Shown here: positions 46,917 to 55,526 of the stretch, piece after piece
How the letters are laid out: each line of letters opens with the position of its first letter
Numbering within the stretch: position 1 is the first letter of the stretch
Assembly: GCF_900155635.1 (NCBI RefSeq)
Contig: NZ_LT732540.1
Location: 1,135,275-1,199,274 of the forward strand
Origin: Olsenella urininfantis
Lineage (GTDB): Bacteria; Actinomycetota; Coriobacteriia; Coriobacteriales; Atopobiaceae
Direction: 5' to 3'
DNA: 64,000 nucleotides
Made by a program: the position numbers and the translations under genes
Notes under the pieces: model-generated
The model's input: the letters and a program-made list of their open reading frames with translations, nothing else
What the model was told of the DNA's origin: nothing
Databases searched by the model: none

Positions 46917-46951
46917 AAAAAGCCCGCCTACCTTATTGCAGGTAGGCGGGC
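46917..46951 (-). terminator. Rho-independent terminator of tRNA-Phe
   Basis: On the minus strand GCCCGCCTACCT and AGGTAGGCGGGC form a stem of about 12 bp, then TTTTTG. It lies about 10 bases past the tRNA 3' end. Confidence 0.92.
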
Positions 46952-46959
46952 CTGTCTTG

Positions 46960-47035
<76 letters not shown>

Positions 47036-47128
47036 GAATTGCCGCTCGAAAGCAAGCTTGATAACTATAGCAAAGAATCTCGGGGCGTCAACTTTCTTCT
47101 CGAATCTCTCGAAAAATGTTGGCGGGAC

Positions 47129-47392
47129 CTAGGGCGCAGGCCAGAAGCTCTCTCCGTCCGCCGAGAATGCCACGCTCGCACGCATGCCCGAGAAGTGCCG
47201 CTGCACAAGCTCGCGCGCACGAAAGAGGGCGTCCTCCCTTTCGGACGGACCATGCTCCTCGCCCAAGAACTCGAGCCAGCAGCTCTGCCCGCCGCAGGCA
47301 TCGCGCAAATGCAGCTTGAGGGGAATGTCGGCGGCCTGCAGCTCCTCGTCCAGCGCAAGGACGTCCGCGATGGAGATGACCGCGGGCGTCAG
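47129..47392 (-). CDS. RDAC-type small protein without a standard start codon
   Basis: This minus-strand frame of about 87 codons reads ISIADVLALDEELQAAD, then IPLKLHLRDACGGQSCWLEF, and ends SADGESFWPAP. The LHLRDACG core matches the RDAC small proteins I know from Coriobacteriia; their function is unknown. The frame has no ATG, GTG or TTG near its start. The best candidate is CTG at 47390-47392, which overlaps the stop of the upstream DUF2207 gene as CTGA, in the style of coupled ATGA/GTGA junctions. Codon use and composition look like a real gene. Confidence 0.6.
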   Translation of the reverse strand: MTPAVISIADVLALDEELQAADIPLKLHLRDACGGQSCWLEFLGEEHGPSEREDALFRARELVQRHFSGMRASVAFSADGESFWPAP

Positions 47393-49344
47393 AACGCACC
47401 GCCGCCACCGCCGCCACCGAAGCCCCCTCCTCCTCCGCCGGAGAACCCACCGCCACCGCCACCGCTGCTGCTGAACGTGGAGGCGGCAACCTCCGCCATG
47501 CTCACGCTGTGAGCATGGGAGAGAGAGCTGGAGAAGACCTCCTGGGGCATGCCCATAGCGCCGTGGTGGTAGTACCAGCCGTAGACCGGGGTCATGAGCT
47601 CGTCATGGAGGACTTCGGGCGCCGCGACCTCAAGCTGCTTTATGACCTCGTCCGCCACGCCCAGCACCACGGCCATGATCAGCAGTCGATTCCACAGGAC
47701 CACGTCCCTGGGGACAGCCTCCTCGAGGCGCGTGAAGTCCTTGAGCCAGTTGCGCAGCGCCTCAAGCTTGGCAATGATCTCTACCGCCTCCTTGGACCTG
47801 CGATCCATCTTGGAGAGGAAGCGCGCAAGCGCAAGCGCCGACGCGACGCAGGAGGCAACGACGACCAAGCCAAGCGGGAGGGGAACGAAGCCGAACACCA
47901 TGCACAGCACCGCCACGACGGCCGTCAGTATGCTCACGCCGAGCAAGACCATGACAGAATCGGATCCGTTGGCGCTGCTGTCAAGGTAGAAGCCCCTGTT
48001 TGCGCTCTCTGCGGCAACGCGGTCCTCCCACCTTTCGTATGCATTGGAATATGCCTCCGGATGCTCCTTGGCGGCATCGTCTATCTCGCTGAAGTACAGC
48101 TCCTTGTGACCACCATGCTTTGTCTTGGGAGAGAGCTTGTCAAAGAGGAAGGAGAGCGTGGCGTGGTCCACCGCCGTGACGCCGTTTACCCCAACCTCGA
48201 GGGGACCCATCGTGGGCGTGCGTGTGATGCGGTAGTCGTCCTTCACCTTTTCCATGCCCAGGAAGCCCTTGGTCTTGGACTTGACCAGCTCGAGGCTGAT
48301 GAGTTTCATGTCCGTCAGGCGCATCAGCGATGCGGTAAGGTCGGTCCCTGCGGGCTTGCCGTCGTTGAGCAGGGCCCCGAGCACGGCGGGGTGATCGTCA
48401 GTGGGGACGTCCCGGAAGTACTTGTCCTTGAACTGCGGAGTGTGGCTTTCCTTGTAGCCCCGATACTTCCTCAGCCCAAGCAGGAAGGTTCCCACCGACG
48501 AGAGGATGCCCAGTCCGAAGACGCCATAGCCCACGGACCGGGCGATAGTGCGCCTCTGGTTTGCCTCGTCCGCCCAGCGCTGCTCCTGGGAGAGAATCTC
48601 CCCCAGGCTGCTTGAGCTGCTGGGAACTGCGTTGGGCACCCACTCCTTCGGAAACACTATGCGCGCCTCGGCGAACTCGGAGCCGCCAACGCCAGGACAG
48701 AAGAAAACGGGGTCGCTGCCATCAAAGCTCACGCTTGCGTCCAGGGGCCCATGCCCCCAGGCGCGCACGTTCTCTCCGGGGCTGACCGTGGCGGTGCTGG
48801 GAACAGGCAGGTGAATCCTGCAGGTGATGTTCTTGGACTCCACGTCCCAGCCGTCGGAGACGAACTTCCAGTAGAGCTCTGCCGTATCCGGGTAGCTGGA
48901 CGCCAGGAGCCTGTCCGTGTAGTTGATGACGAAGCGAGCCGTCTCGTCCTCATGCTCCGAATAGAGCTTGACCTCTATGTAATCCGAGTACTCTCTGATG
49001 GTGTAGGTGCCGTTCCTCGCAGAATCAGACTCGACGAAGGGCACGAACTTGCCATCCACAAGTTCGCCCACGGCACCGATGCTCGTGGCGATCGCCCGAC
49101 CATCATAGCTGCCCGTGGGAATCTTCCAGTAGACGCCATGATAGAGGCCATCGAAATTGAACTCCCTCATCTCGTTGACCGAAAGGGAGCCATCAGATGA
49201 CACGGTCGCATCGATGTCAACTCGGTCTATGCTGTAGTCCCGCGCAGAAGCGCGCACGGGAAAGAGTGTGACCGCCAACACCAGCAAGCAGGGAAGGAGT
49301 AGGAGCCTCGCGCGAAGCTCGAAGAACCTCGGACGCCATGTCAT
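47389..49344 (-). CDS. DUF2207 membrane protein with Gly-rich tail
   Basis: A 651-residue membrane protein: signal/anchor helix (LLLLPCLLVLAVTLFPV region), an extracellular DUF2207 domain (about 35-250, DYSIDRVDIDATVSSDGSL start), a helix near 285-305, a cytoplasmic domain, and two helices near 460-515. The C-terminus has SSSGGGGGGFSGGGGGGFGG-type low-complexity sequence, as in many DUF2207 proteins. The function of the family is unknown. ATG 49344 has GGGG upstream. It is divergent from ferritin and probably coupled to the RDAC gene downstream. Confidence 0.88.
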   Translation of the reverse strand: MTWRPRFFELRARLLLLPCLLVLAVTLFPVRASARDYSIDRVDIDATVSSDGSLSVNEMREFNFDGLYHGVYWKIPTGSYDGRAIATSIGAVGELVDGKFVPFVESDSARNGTYTIREYSDYIEVKLYSEHEDETARFVINYTDRLLASSYPDTAELYWKFVSDGWDVESKNITCRIHLPVPSTATVSPGENVRAWGHGPLDASVSFDGSDPVFFCPGVGGSEFAEARIVFPKEWVPNAVPSSSSSLGEILSQEQRWADEANQRRTIARSVGYGVFGLGILSSVGTFLLGLRKYRGYKESHTPQFKDKYFRDVPTDDHPAVLGALLNDGKPAGTDLTASLMRLTDMKLISLELVKSKTKGFLGMEKVKDDYRITRTPTMGPLEVGVNGVTAVDHATLSFLFDKLSPKTKHGGHKELYFSEIDDAAKEHPEAYSNAYERWEDRVAAESANRGFYLDSSANGSDSVMVLLGVSILTAVVAVLCMVFGFVPLPLGLVVVASCVASALALARFLSKMDRRSKEAVEIIAKLEALRNWLKDFTRLEEAVPRDVVLWNRLLIMAVVLGVADEVIKQLEVAAPEVLHDELMTPVYGWYYHHGAMGMPQEVFSSSLSHAHSVSMAEVAASTFSSSGGGGGGFSGGGGGGFGGGGGGGAF

Positions 49345-49475
49345 TGCCGCATCCCCTTTGGGTAGAAGATAAGTGTTCCTGGATACAAATATATCAAAGC
49401 CAGAAACGTGCGAGTTTGCGCTGCATTCCCGCAGATTCACAAATGACCGCAAGGGGCGGTCGGAGAGGACAGAAA

Positions 49476-49991
49476 ATGGCACTTGACGCCAAGGTCGCAG
49501 ACCTTCTCAACACGCAGATCAACAAGGAGCTCTACTCCGCGTATCTCTACCTCACCTTCGCCGACTACTACGAGGACCGTGGCCTGAAGGGCTTTGCCAA
49601 CTGGTACATGATCCAGGTGCAGGAGGAGACCGCACACGCCAAGATTCTGCGCCGCTACCTCCTGGACAACGAGCATCAGGTCAAGATGCTCGCCATCGCC
49701 CAGCCCGACAAGACCTTCGATAACGACCTTGCCCCGCTCGAGGCCGCCCTCGAGCACGAGAGGTACATCACCGCCTCCATCAACGAGTGCTACCAGGCCG
49801 CCTACGACGTCCACGACTTCCGCACCATGCAGGTCCTCGACTGGTTCGTCAAGGAGCAGGGCGAGGAGGAGGCAAACGCCTCCGACATGGTCAAGAACAT
49901 GGAGCTCTTCGGCAGCGACGCCAAGGGTCTCTTCCAGCTTGACCGCGAGTACCAGACTCGCGTCTTCAACGCCCCCACCATGCCCATGTAG
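49476..49991 (+). CDS. ftnA: Ferritin
   Basis: A 171-residue non-haem ferritin storing iron after oxidation at a diiron centre. Ligand motifs are present: NKELYSAYLYL (Glu), QVQEETAHAKILRRYL (Glu and His) and VKEQGEEEAN (Glu, Gln). The C-terminal REYQTR region is of usual length. The ATG at 49476 has GGAGAGG upstream. In an anaerobe it may also protect from oxygen or peroxide. A perfect-stem terminator follows. Confidence 0.95.
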   Translation: MALDAKVADLLNTQINKELYSAYLYLTFADYYEDRGLKGFANWYMIQVQEETAHAKILRRYLLDNEHQVKMLAIAQPDKTFDNDLAPLEAALEHERYITASINECYQAAYDVHDFRTMQVLDWFVKEQGEEEANASDMVKNMELFGSDAKGLFQLDREYQTRVFNAPTMPM

Positions 49992-50024
49992 GTAACCGCC
50001 TCGCATGCGCGGCCCGTGCTTCCC

Positions 50025-50054
50025 GGGGCGCCACCATGAGGTGGCGCCCCTTTT
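50025..50054 (+). terminator. Rho-independent terminator after ferritin
   Basis: A perfect 11-bp stem (GGGGCGCCACC with GGTGGCGCCCC) with an ATGA loop and TTTTC tail. Confidence 0.93.
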
Positions 50055-50672
50055 CTACGCGCCCACAAGCGTGAACCGGGTCCCGCAGACGTCCACCGTG
50101 TCTCCCGGCAAGAGCGGCGACCTCCCTTCCAGGGGCCGGGCCCCAAGGAGCGCCGGGTTCGTCGCTCCCAAGTCCTCTACGCAAGCCCCCTCGCCCGCCT
50201 GGCGGAATCGCACGTGCCTGCGCGAAACGGCGGCAGAGTGCAGGACAACGTCGCAATCCGACGACCTGCCCACCACCAACCACCCCTCTCCCAACGGAAG
50301 CGAGAAGTCCACCGCCTGGCCTCGCACAAGGAGCCTCAGCACCTGCCGAGAGGCGCCATTTTTCTCCGAGAGCCTCAGGTCGGGAGCAGGTAGGCCCAGG
50401 GTGTCCTCGGGCGAGAGGGTCATGGGCAGCCCATCGTCCCCGTCAGGCTCATCCAAATCGTCCAGGTCACAGGAGGGCAGGCCCACGGAAGGCTCCGTGC
50501 GCGAGAAGTCGTAGAGGCACTCGTAGCAAACCTGCATGTCCGAGAAGAGCCGCGCCCCGCAGCAGGGACAGGTCTTCGTGGCCTCTTGCATGGGGTCCTG
50601 CAGGGACGTCTCCACGGTCTCGCCTTCCTCGCAAGCTCTCGATGCGGTTCCAAACTCCCAGGTCACCGTCAT
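50055..50672 (-). CDS. Zinc-ribbon FHA domain protein at the end of the Tad operon
   Basis: A 205-residue cytoplasmic protein. A zinc ribbon near residues 37-55 has CPCCGARLF and CYECLYDF. An FHA phosphopeptide-binding domain fills the C-terminal 95 residues (WLVVGRSSDCDVVLHSAAVS, then RRHVRF). The start overlaps the DUF192 stop by four bases, so it is the last gene of the pilus operon. FHA proteins often tune secretion machines through Ser/Thr kinases; no kinase is encoded here. Confidence 0.87.
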   Translation of the reverse strand: MTVTWEFGTASRACEEGETVETSLQDPMQEATKTCPCCGARLFSDMQVCYECLYDFSRTEPSVGLPSCDLDDLDEPDGDDGLPMTLSPEDTLGLPAPDLRLSEKNGASRQVLRLLVRGQAVDFSLPLGEGWLVVGRSSDCDVVLHSAAVSRRHVRFRQAGEGACVEDLGATNPALLGARPLEGRSPLLPGDTVDVCGTRFTLVGA

Positions 50673-51031
50673 GAAAATCTCCCTTCTACACCAGATTCCA
50701 AATTGGGGCAGACAAGGACGTCCCCAGCGTTTGGCCACGGGCGACGAGAGCTGGGCCTTTCCAGCGCGTATATGGCACGGCCGTGAGAGAAGACCCTGCC
50801 GGGCACCAGATCCCTGCGTGACTTCAGGACCACGCCTCCATCTCCCACGAGGGCGACATCTATGCGATAACGCATGCCGAAGCTATGAATGGATCTGCAG
50901 GGCACGATGAGCACCGGCATGGCGTCGCGCCTTGTCCCCAGAAGTCCCAGCAGGCGATCGGCCCAGCTGCCAAGGACGCGAAAGCGGCCCACAGGCGTTT
51001 CGCCTTGTCTCCAAAACAGCTCGACCACCAT
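50669..51031 (-). CDS. DUF192 family protein
   Basis: A 120-residue protein with the DUF192 core: GLLGTRRDAMPVLIVPC, SIHSFGMRYRIDVALV, then a later KSRRDLVPGRV. The family is a small beta-fold of unknown function, frequent in Tad loci. Its ATG follows the preceding stop codon with no gap, and its end overlaps the FHA gene (ATGA). No signal peptide is visible, unlike many relatives. Confidence 0.85.
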   Translation of the reverse strand: MVVELFWRQGETPVGRFRVLGSWADRLLGLLGTRRDAMPVLIVPCRSIHSFGMRYRIDVALVGDGGVVLKSRRDLVPGRVFSHGRAIYALERPSSRRPWPNAGDVLVCPNLESGVEGRFS

Positions 51032-51505
51032 CTAGACCACCACCCCTGGGCGAAACCTATCGACCACGATCGAGCGCTGGTGCTCCAAGGCAAGCGGGGT
51101 GCCAATGCGCACTCCCGCAAAGCCGTCGATTGCCGGCCAGGGCTGGTAGCGCAAGGTGCAGCGAAAGCGCGTCAACAAGGGCGAGATGGGAAACGACAGG
51201 GTGGAGGCCGAGGATTGCCCGCCCGCCGCCGCCTGCGAAAGATCCTCCGCCTCAACCCCGACCTCTACGCCAGAACCGGGCATCGCCTCCTCCAGCGCGG
51301 ACTTGACCTGCTGCGTCGCCACCCCCAGGCGCTGCTCCCCCTCGGGCGAGACGCCATGGGCGACCACGATGTCAAGAGACGCCCTGTCGAACGCGGCGCA
51401 GAGCCAGGTGAACCTCGCGAGGTTGAACGCCACCAGGCCAACGGCGATGGCGACGGGCACCATCACCGCGAACTCGACCACCATCTGACCAGACTCGTCG
51501 TGCAA
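51032..51505 (-). CDS. TadE-like minor pilin
   Basis: A protein of about 157 residues with a prepilin-type N-terminus (DESGQMVVEFAVMVPVAIAV) followed by one hydrophobic helix and a secreted domain. TadE-type pseudopilins help assemble Flp pili. The start is unsure: TTG 51505 gives the charged leader, ATG 51484 would begin inside the motif. It begins within nine bases of the upstream TadG-like stop and leads directly into DUF192. Confidence 0.78.
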   Translation of the reverse strand: MHDESGQMVVEFAVMVPVAIAVGLVAFNLARFTWLCAAFDRASLDIVVAHGVSPEGEQRLGVATQQVKSALEEAMPGSGVEVGVEAEDLSQAAAGGQSSASTLSFPISPLLTRFRCTLRYQPWPAIDGFAGVRIGTPLALEHQRSIVVDRFRPGVVV

Positions 51506-51513
51506 GAGGCGGG

Positions 51514-53568
51514 CTAAGGGGAAGCAAGATCTCTCAGCGTGATGGTCAGGGGGATGCTCTGCCCCTCGAGCCCTGGGATGGGAATCTCTGCAACCGTGAG
51601 CTCCAGGCCACCCAGTTCCTGCCTCACCCGGTCCATGCATGCCCTCACCTGTCCTTCCCTGTCGTTTGGCAGCGACTCGATGAACTCGCGCGCCTTTGAC
51701 GCCTTGTCATATCCAGCCCTGTCGAGCACCTGCTGGCTGTTGACCAGCACCGGCTTGCGCAGGCGCAGGTCCGCCGGCGCCAAGCCCGTTTGCTCAAGGA
51801 CGGAATCGATTCGCCCCCTCAACCACGAGGCGACCTTCTCTCCGAAGACCGAGCCAACGCCATCGAGGAAGTCCGAGCCCACCTCGGCCGTTGACTCGAA
51901 GGCGGATCCATAGCCCATAAGGAGCCTGCCCCAGAGCGCGCCCACATCGCCCACAAGCGAGACCCCCGCCCCGGCCCCTCTCTCACGCAGGCCATCCACC
52001 AAGCTCGAAAGGACGTTGCTCCCATCGCTCGCATCGTCAGGAGCGAGCGTCGCCGCCGAGATCGCATATCCCGCCGGCAGCAGAGCCGGCGAGAGGAAGG
52101 TGGCCGTGAGGGAGGAGGGGACCTCCGCCTCCGCACGCCTCACCACGGAGACGCAGCCGAAGCACCCCGGCGGCTGCAGCTTGGGACGCTCGACCGAGAG
52201 GATCTCAAGCGCCTTCTCGAAGGCATCTGCCCCCTTCTCGGCACACTCTCGCATCCTCCTCTCCGCCTCCCTTCCCTCCTCGACGGCATCCTGGTACTCG
52301 CGGGACGCGTCTACGATGACGTGCCAGTAATGCTCGAAGCCATTGCTGATGTTGGTGGATGCGTCCGCAACGTTTCCCATGGCAGATGCATCCATGTGGC
52401 AGACCTCGCATCTCTCTGCCGCACCAGAGTCGATGTCGGCGAGGCTCGCAAGGCCGGCAGGGACGCCCGTGGCACCGGGGCAGCCCTCAGAGCAGTGCAG
52501 GACGCGCCGCCCTCCCTCCATGGTGCAGGGCCAAATCTGGTCTGTGTAAAGCGAGCTGGCACGCACCGTCTCGGTGGTATGGGGAAGATCGGGCAGGCTC
52601 ATGTCCACCACGTCCGCGTCAACGCAGGTCGCCGAGGAGATCTCCTCGTACGCAAAGCGATAGAATGCCTTGCGCGCACAGGACCTCTGCAGCTCGTCGG
52701 GCGTGGAACCGTCCGCCGGCTCTGCCTGCCACCTCCTCAGGTAGTAGCTTTTTGCGCGGGCCCTCGCATGCTCGAAGCTCCAGCCCTGGCTGCTCTCGTA
52801 GCGGGGGTTCTGCTGAGGGGTGAGGCCCGCCAGACTCTCTGCCCTGCTCCTGAGGCACGAGGGGTCATCCACGTTATCAGCCCTCCAGGCGCGCTCCCTG
52901 GCGGCATCCGCCCTCTTCGATGACTCCTCCTTGAGCTCGCTTGCCTTCCTGAGCTCCTCGGCCCTCTCTGCAAGCTCCTGGGCATCCAGCCCGTCGTCCA
53001 GGTGAGAGAAGTCGCTGCGCGACTCCAGGGGAAGGGGCACGGCCATCCCCAGATACTCGATCGACCCCTCCGAGTTCGCCGAGGCGCAGGAGGCGGAGTT
53101 GAGCCCAACCAGGGCGGGAAGGGCGCCCTCAAGGCGCGAGAGACCCTCCGAGGCGCTCCGGGCGAGGGATCTGCGCGTGGAAAGGATATTCCTGCCCAGG
53201 TCAAGCAGGTCAGGAGCATAGGACTGGAGCGGCGGAATCGCCGCCACCACCAGTGCCGCGGCGCAGACCATGGTCCCCGTCAAGCCCAGGCTCAAGACGC
53301 AGGCGTCCACCAGCTGCGCAACGGTTGCGTAGGCGGACACCACGTTCGCCCCGGCGAGAGCCGTGGCGTCCGCCACCTCCTGAACGTCGGCTGCACGCGC
53401 CGAGGACCACTCCACCGAGGCGAGACCGAAGACGAGGCTCAGGCTCAGCAGGAGTGCCAGCGCCATTGCCACCGTGGTGTAGCCGCCCTCGTCTGCCAGG
53501 AAGAGGGAGAGGACCGAAGGCCAGGCGGCCTCCTCATCCCTACCCCCACACCTGCTGCCAGCCCTCAT
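51514..53568 (-). CDS. Large TadG-like secreted/pilus protein, Cys-rich, with a CXXCH motif
   Basis: A 684-residue protein: short basic start, DEGGYTTVAMALALLLSLSL helix (about 26-50, TadG/pilin-like), a second hydrophobic segment (about 95-115), then a long polar extracellular region. Cysteines cluster: HCSEGCPG (358-365), CEVCH (387-391) and CFGC further on. These may be disulfides or a metal site; CEVCH also matches the haem c motif CXXCH. ATG 53568 has GGGAGGT upstream and overlaps the preceding TadE gene. It probably sits at the cell surface within the Tad machine. Confidence 0.8.
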   Translation of the reverse strand: MRAGSRCGGRDEEAAWPSVLSLFLADEGGYTTVAMALALLLSLSLVFGLASVEWSSARAADVQEVADATALAGANVVSAYATVAQLVDACVLSLGLTGTMVCAAALVVAAIPPLQSYAPDLLDLGRNILSTRRSLARSASEGLSRLEGALPALVGLNSASCASANSEGSIEYLGMAVPLPLESRSDFSHLDDGLDAQELAERAEELRKASELKEESSKRADAARERAWRADNVDDPSCLRSRAESLAGLTPQQNPRYESSQGWSFEHARARAKSYYLRRWQAEPADGSTPDELQRSCARKAFYRFAYEEISSATCVDADVVDMSLPDLPHTTETVRASSLYTDQIWPCTMEGGRRVLHCSEGCPGATGVPAGLASLADIDSGAAERCEVCHMDASAMGNVADASTNISNGFEHYWHVIVDASREYQDAVEEGREAERRMRECAEKGADAFEKALEILSVERPKLQPPGCFGCVSVVRRAEAEVPSSLTATFLSPALLPAGYAISAATLAPDDASDGSNVLSSLVDGLRERGAGAGVSLVGDVGALWGRLLMGYGSAFESTAEVGSDFLDGVGSVFGEKVASWLRGRIDSVLEQTGLAPADLRLRKPVLVNSQQVLDRAGYDKASKAREFIESLPNDREGQVRACMDRVRQELGGLELTVAEIPIPGLEGQSIPLTITLRDLASP

Positions 53569-54040
53569 AGCTACCTCCCAACCAGCTTGGCCTGAGACTC
53601 TCGTGTGCCTCCGCCTCAAGGACCACACCCTGACCGTCCGACGCGAAAAAGGAGGAGGCGATGACGCCCAGCAGGGGCAGCGGGCGCAGATGCCCCCTGA
53701 TGCGCACATCCACCCTTCCTCCCTCGCGCGTCACGCGGACGTCCCAGTCTCCCTCGCCACCCACATGAAAGGGCGCGACCTCGGGCACGGCGGCAAGGCG
53801 CCTCCTCGCGAACGACTGGCACTCCGAGAGGTCTCCGTCCACGTCCGTCAGCGCGATGCGCGCAAGCTCCGAGGCGCAACCGCGCATGACCGACAAGGTG
53901 TATCCCATGCAAACGGGTTCCAGCAGCAGGGCAAGCACAAGCATCAGCATGGGAAGGACGAGCGCGGCCTCCACGCTCGCCTGCCCCAGCTGGCCTCGGA
54001 GCGTCTCAGTAGAGGAGCAGGTCCTGTGACAGGCCCACAA
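53540..54040 (-). CDS. TadE-like pseudopilin
   Basis: A 166-residue protein with a prepilin-like helix (GQASVEAALVLPMLMLVLAL) and a secreted domain containing GDWDVRVTREGGRVDVRIRG. This is the typical TadE-domain layout. I chose the TTG at 54040 because GGGGAGG lies eight bases upstream; other starts in the frame are much further out. It overlaps the small pilin gene upstream and the TadG-like gene downstream, fitting coupled translation. Confidence 0.78.
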   Translation of the reverse strand: MWACHRTCSSTETLRGQLGQASVEAALVLPMLMLVLALLLEPVCMGYTLSVMRGCASELARIALTDVDGDLSECQSFARRRLAAVPEVAPFHVGGEGDWDVRVTREGGRVDVRIRGHLRPLPLLGVIASSFFASDGQGVVLEAEAHESLRPSWLGGSYEGWQQVWG

Positions 54041-54218
54041 GTCCGCCACCTCCCCAGACGTGGGAGGCCGCAGACAGAGCGAGGTCGAGCAGGCCACCAC
54101 CCGACACCCACCGCCAGAGCGCGGACATGCCCAAAAGAGCCGAGAGAAAGGCCACCAGGACCAGAGCGTATTCAACTGTGGACTGACCATCTTCCTTCCT
54201 GCTGCTGCGGCGGCGCAT
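54006..54218 (-). CDS. Small Flp-like/pilin-like membrane protein
   Basis: A 70-residue protein: basic leader MRRRSSRKEDG, then QSTVEYALVLVAFLSALLGM, the same leader-plus-helix design as Flp pilins (EDGQGTTEYAIL in the flp gene here), and a Gly-rich tail. It could be a second or minor pilin. GGAGGGG precedes the ATG. It overlaps genes on both sides. Confidence 0.78.
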   Translation of the reverse strand: MRRRSSRKEDGQSTVEYALVLVAFLSALLGMSALWRWVSGGGLLDLALSAASHVWGGGGLVGLSQDLLLY

Positions 54219-54660
54219 CTTCCCCTCCCCTCACCACGAAACCAAGCTCCCTTGCCCAGGCATCAACCTCCAGGCGCCCAACCCGCACGCTGCTGCCACC
54301 ACCCTCATCCGACCTGATCACACAAACGTCCACCCAGCCGTCTCCCTGTATCGTGCAGCCCCAAACCCTGCCCAGCAGATCGAGGTATCCCGCGCTCGCA
54401 AGCACCGCCTCGCCCTGCTCCTGATAGCGGCGCAGACATTCCGAGGCCGCCTCCTCCAGAGCGAGGTTGGAGGGGCCATCGACCGGCTGCACGGGCAGGC
54501 GCGTTCGCCCCTCCTCCTCGCGCAAGATGGCCTCGGGATCAACCTGCTGCCCCAGGGCTCCGCCCCCGACCACCCGCATGAGCAGAACCGGAACGCACGC
54601 GGCAGACAAGGCGGCCAAGGCGGCAATTGGCCATCGCAGGCGACGGGAGGGCTTTCTCAC
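54172..54660 (-). CDS. Unknown single-pass Tad-operon protein
   Basis: A 162-residue protein with one N-terminal helix (PIAALAALSAACVPVLLM) and a secreted or periplasm-facing domain. I do not recognise a family. Its GTG start overlaps the flp stop codon as GTGA, so it is translated by coupling, and it ends inside the next pilin gene. The context suggests a pilus accessory part, for example a pilin partner or assembly factor. Confidence 0.7.
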   Translation of the reverse strand: MRKPSRRLRWPIAALAALSAACVPVLLMRVVGGGALGQQVDPEAILREEEGRTRLPVQPVDGPSNLALEEAASECLRRYQEQGEAVLASAGYLDLLGRVWGCTIQGDGWVDVCVIRSDEGGGSSVRVGRLEVDAWARELGFVVRGGEDAPPQQQEGRWSVHS

Positions 54661-54857
54661 AGAGAGCCTATGCCCGACGAGATGGCGTCCCACAGCTCCT
54701 GGACCTTGCCCTTGAAGGTGATGATGGAAAGGATGGCGATGACCACCAGCACGCCCACCAAGATGGCGTACTCCGTCGTGCCCTGGCCGTCCTCCTCGCC
54801 AACATGGTCAAATAGGGTCCCCGTCCACCGTCCCAGACGCACGTTCATGCCGCACAT
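54657..54857 (-). CDS. flp: Flp major pilin
   Basis: A 66-residue prepilin. The leader ends EEDGQG, followed by TTEYAILVGVLVVIAILSI, the Flp hallmark with Gly at the cleavage site and Glu at mature position 5 or so. The short C-terminal end has KVQELWDAISSGIGSL. GGGAGG precedes the ATG at good spacing. As the main fibre subunit it would be the most expressed gene of the operon. No prepilin peptidase gene is in the window. Confidence 0.93.
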   Translation of the reverse strand: MCGMNVRLGRWTGTLFDHVGEEDGQGTTEYAILVGVLVVIAILSIITFKGKVQELWDAISSGIGSL

Positions 54858-54887
54858 GTCAGACCTCCCATCATCGAAGTGACTGAA

Positions 54888-55526
54888 CTACGCAAGAACC
54901 AGGGAGCTCCCCAGAAGGGGTCCCAGGATCGCCAGAAGCATCGCGGGGACTATGAGGGTCCCCAAGGGAATCAGCATCCTCACGGGCAGGCGCTCGAGCT
55001 CCTCCTCGAGCTCGCTGCGCTGTTCCTCTCGTATCGCCTGCGACTGTGACTCGAGTGCGATCGCCAGGGGCGCTCCGAAGCTCAGCGCCTGGGAGACCAC
55101 GGCCGCGAAGCTCCCCAAGGCGGACACGCCCAGCTCGCCGGCAATCCTCCCAAGCTCCCCCTCCCTGCTCCCCAGGCCCATGCGCCACCTGAGCAGGCAG
55201 GCGCCAAGCTCGCGTGAGAGACCGTCTTCGGAGCTCTCGCAGTAGAGCTCCAGGGCGGAGTCGAACGAGAGGCCCGCGAGCAGCCCCAGGGTGACCACGT
55301 CCAGCATGCGAGGCAGCTCCTTCAGGCAGCCAGCTCTCAGGGCGCGCCTCTCGCTGCCGTCCATCAGGCGCCGGAGCGGCTCCCAGCGCCTCAGCGGAAT
55401 AAGCGTGCGACGCCAGCTCCCCAGACACATCGGGCGCACGGGTGAATCGCCTCCCAGGAGCAGGAAGGCAGAGCCTCCCACAGACGCGGAGATGCCCGCG
55501 CAAAGGGCTGCGGAGCCAAGAGGCAT
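54888..55526 (-). CDS. tadC: TadC-like type II secretion system F protein
   Basis: A 212-residue inner-membrane protein with the T2SSF domain (KELPRMLDVVTLGLLAGLSF, then QAIREEQRSELEEELERLPV) and helices near both ends. It is shorter than many TadC proteins because its N-terminal membrane segment is reduced. TadB and TadC form the platform on which the TadA ATPase works. The start overlaps tadB by one base (TGATG). Confidence 0.88.
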   Translation of the reverse strand: MPLGSAALCAGISASVGGSAFLLLGGDSPVRPMCLGSWRRTLIPLRRWEPLRRLMDGSERRALRAGCLKELPRMLDVVTLGLLAGLSFDSALELYCESSEDGLSRELGACLLRWRMGLGSREGELGRIAGELGVSALGSFAAVVSQALSFGAPLAIALESQSQAIREEQRSELEEELERLPVRMLIPLGTLIVPAMLLAILGPLLGSSLVLA

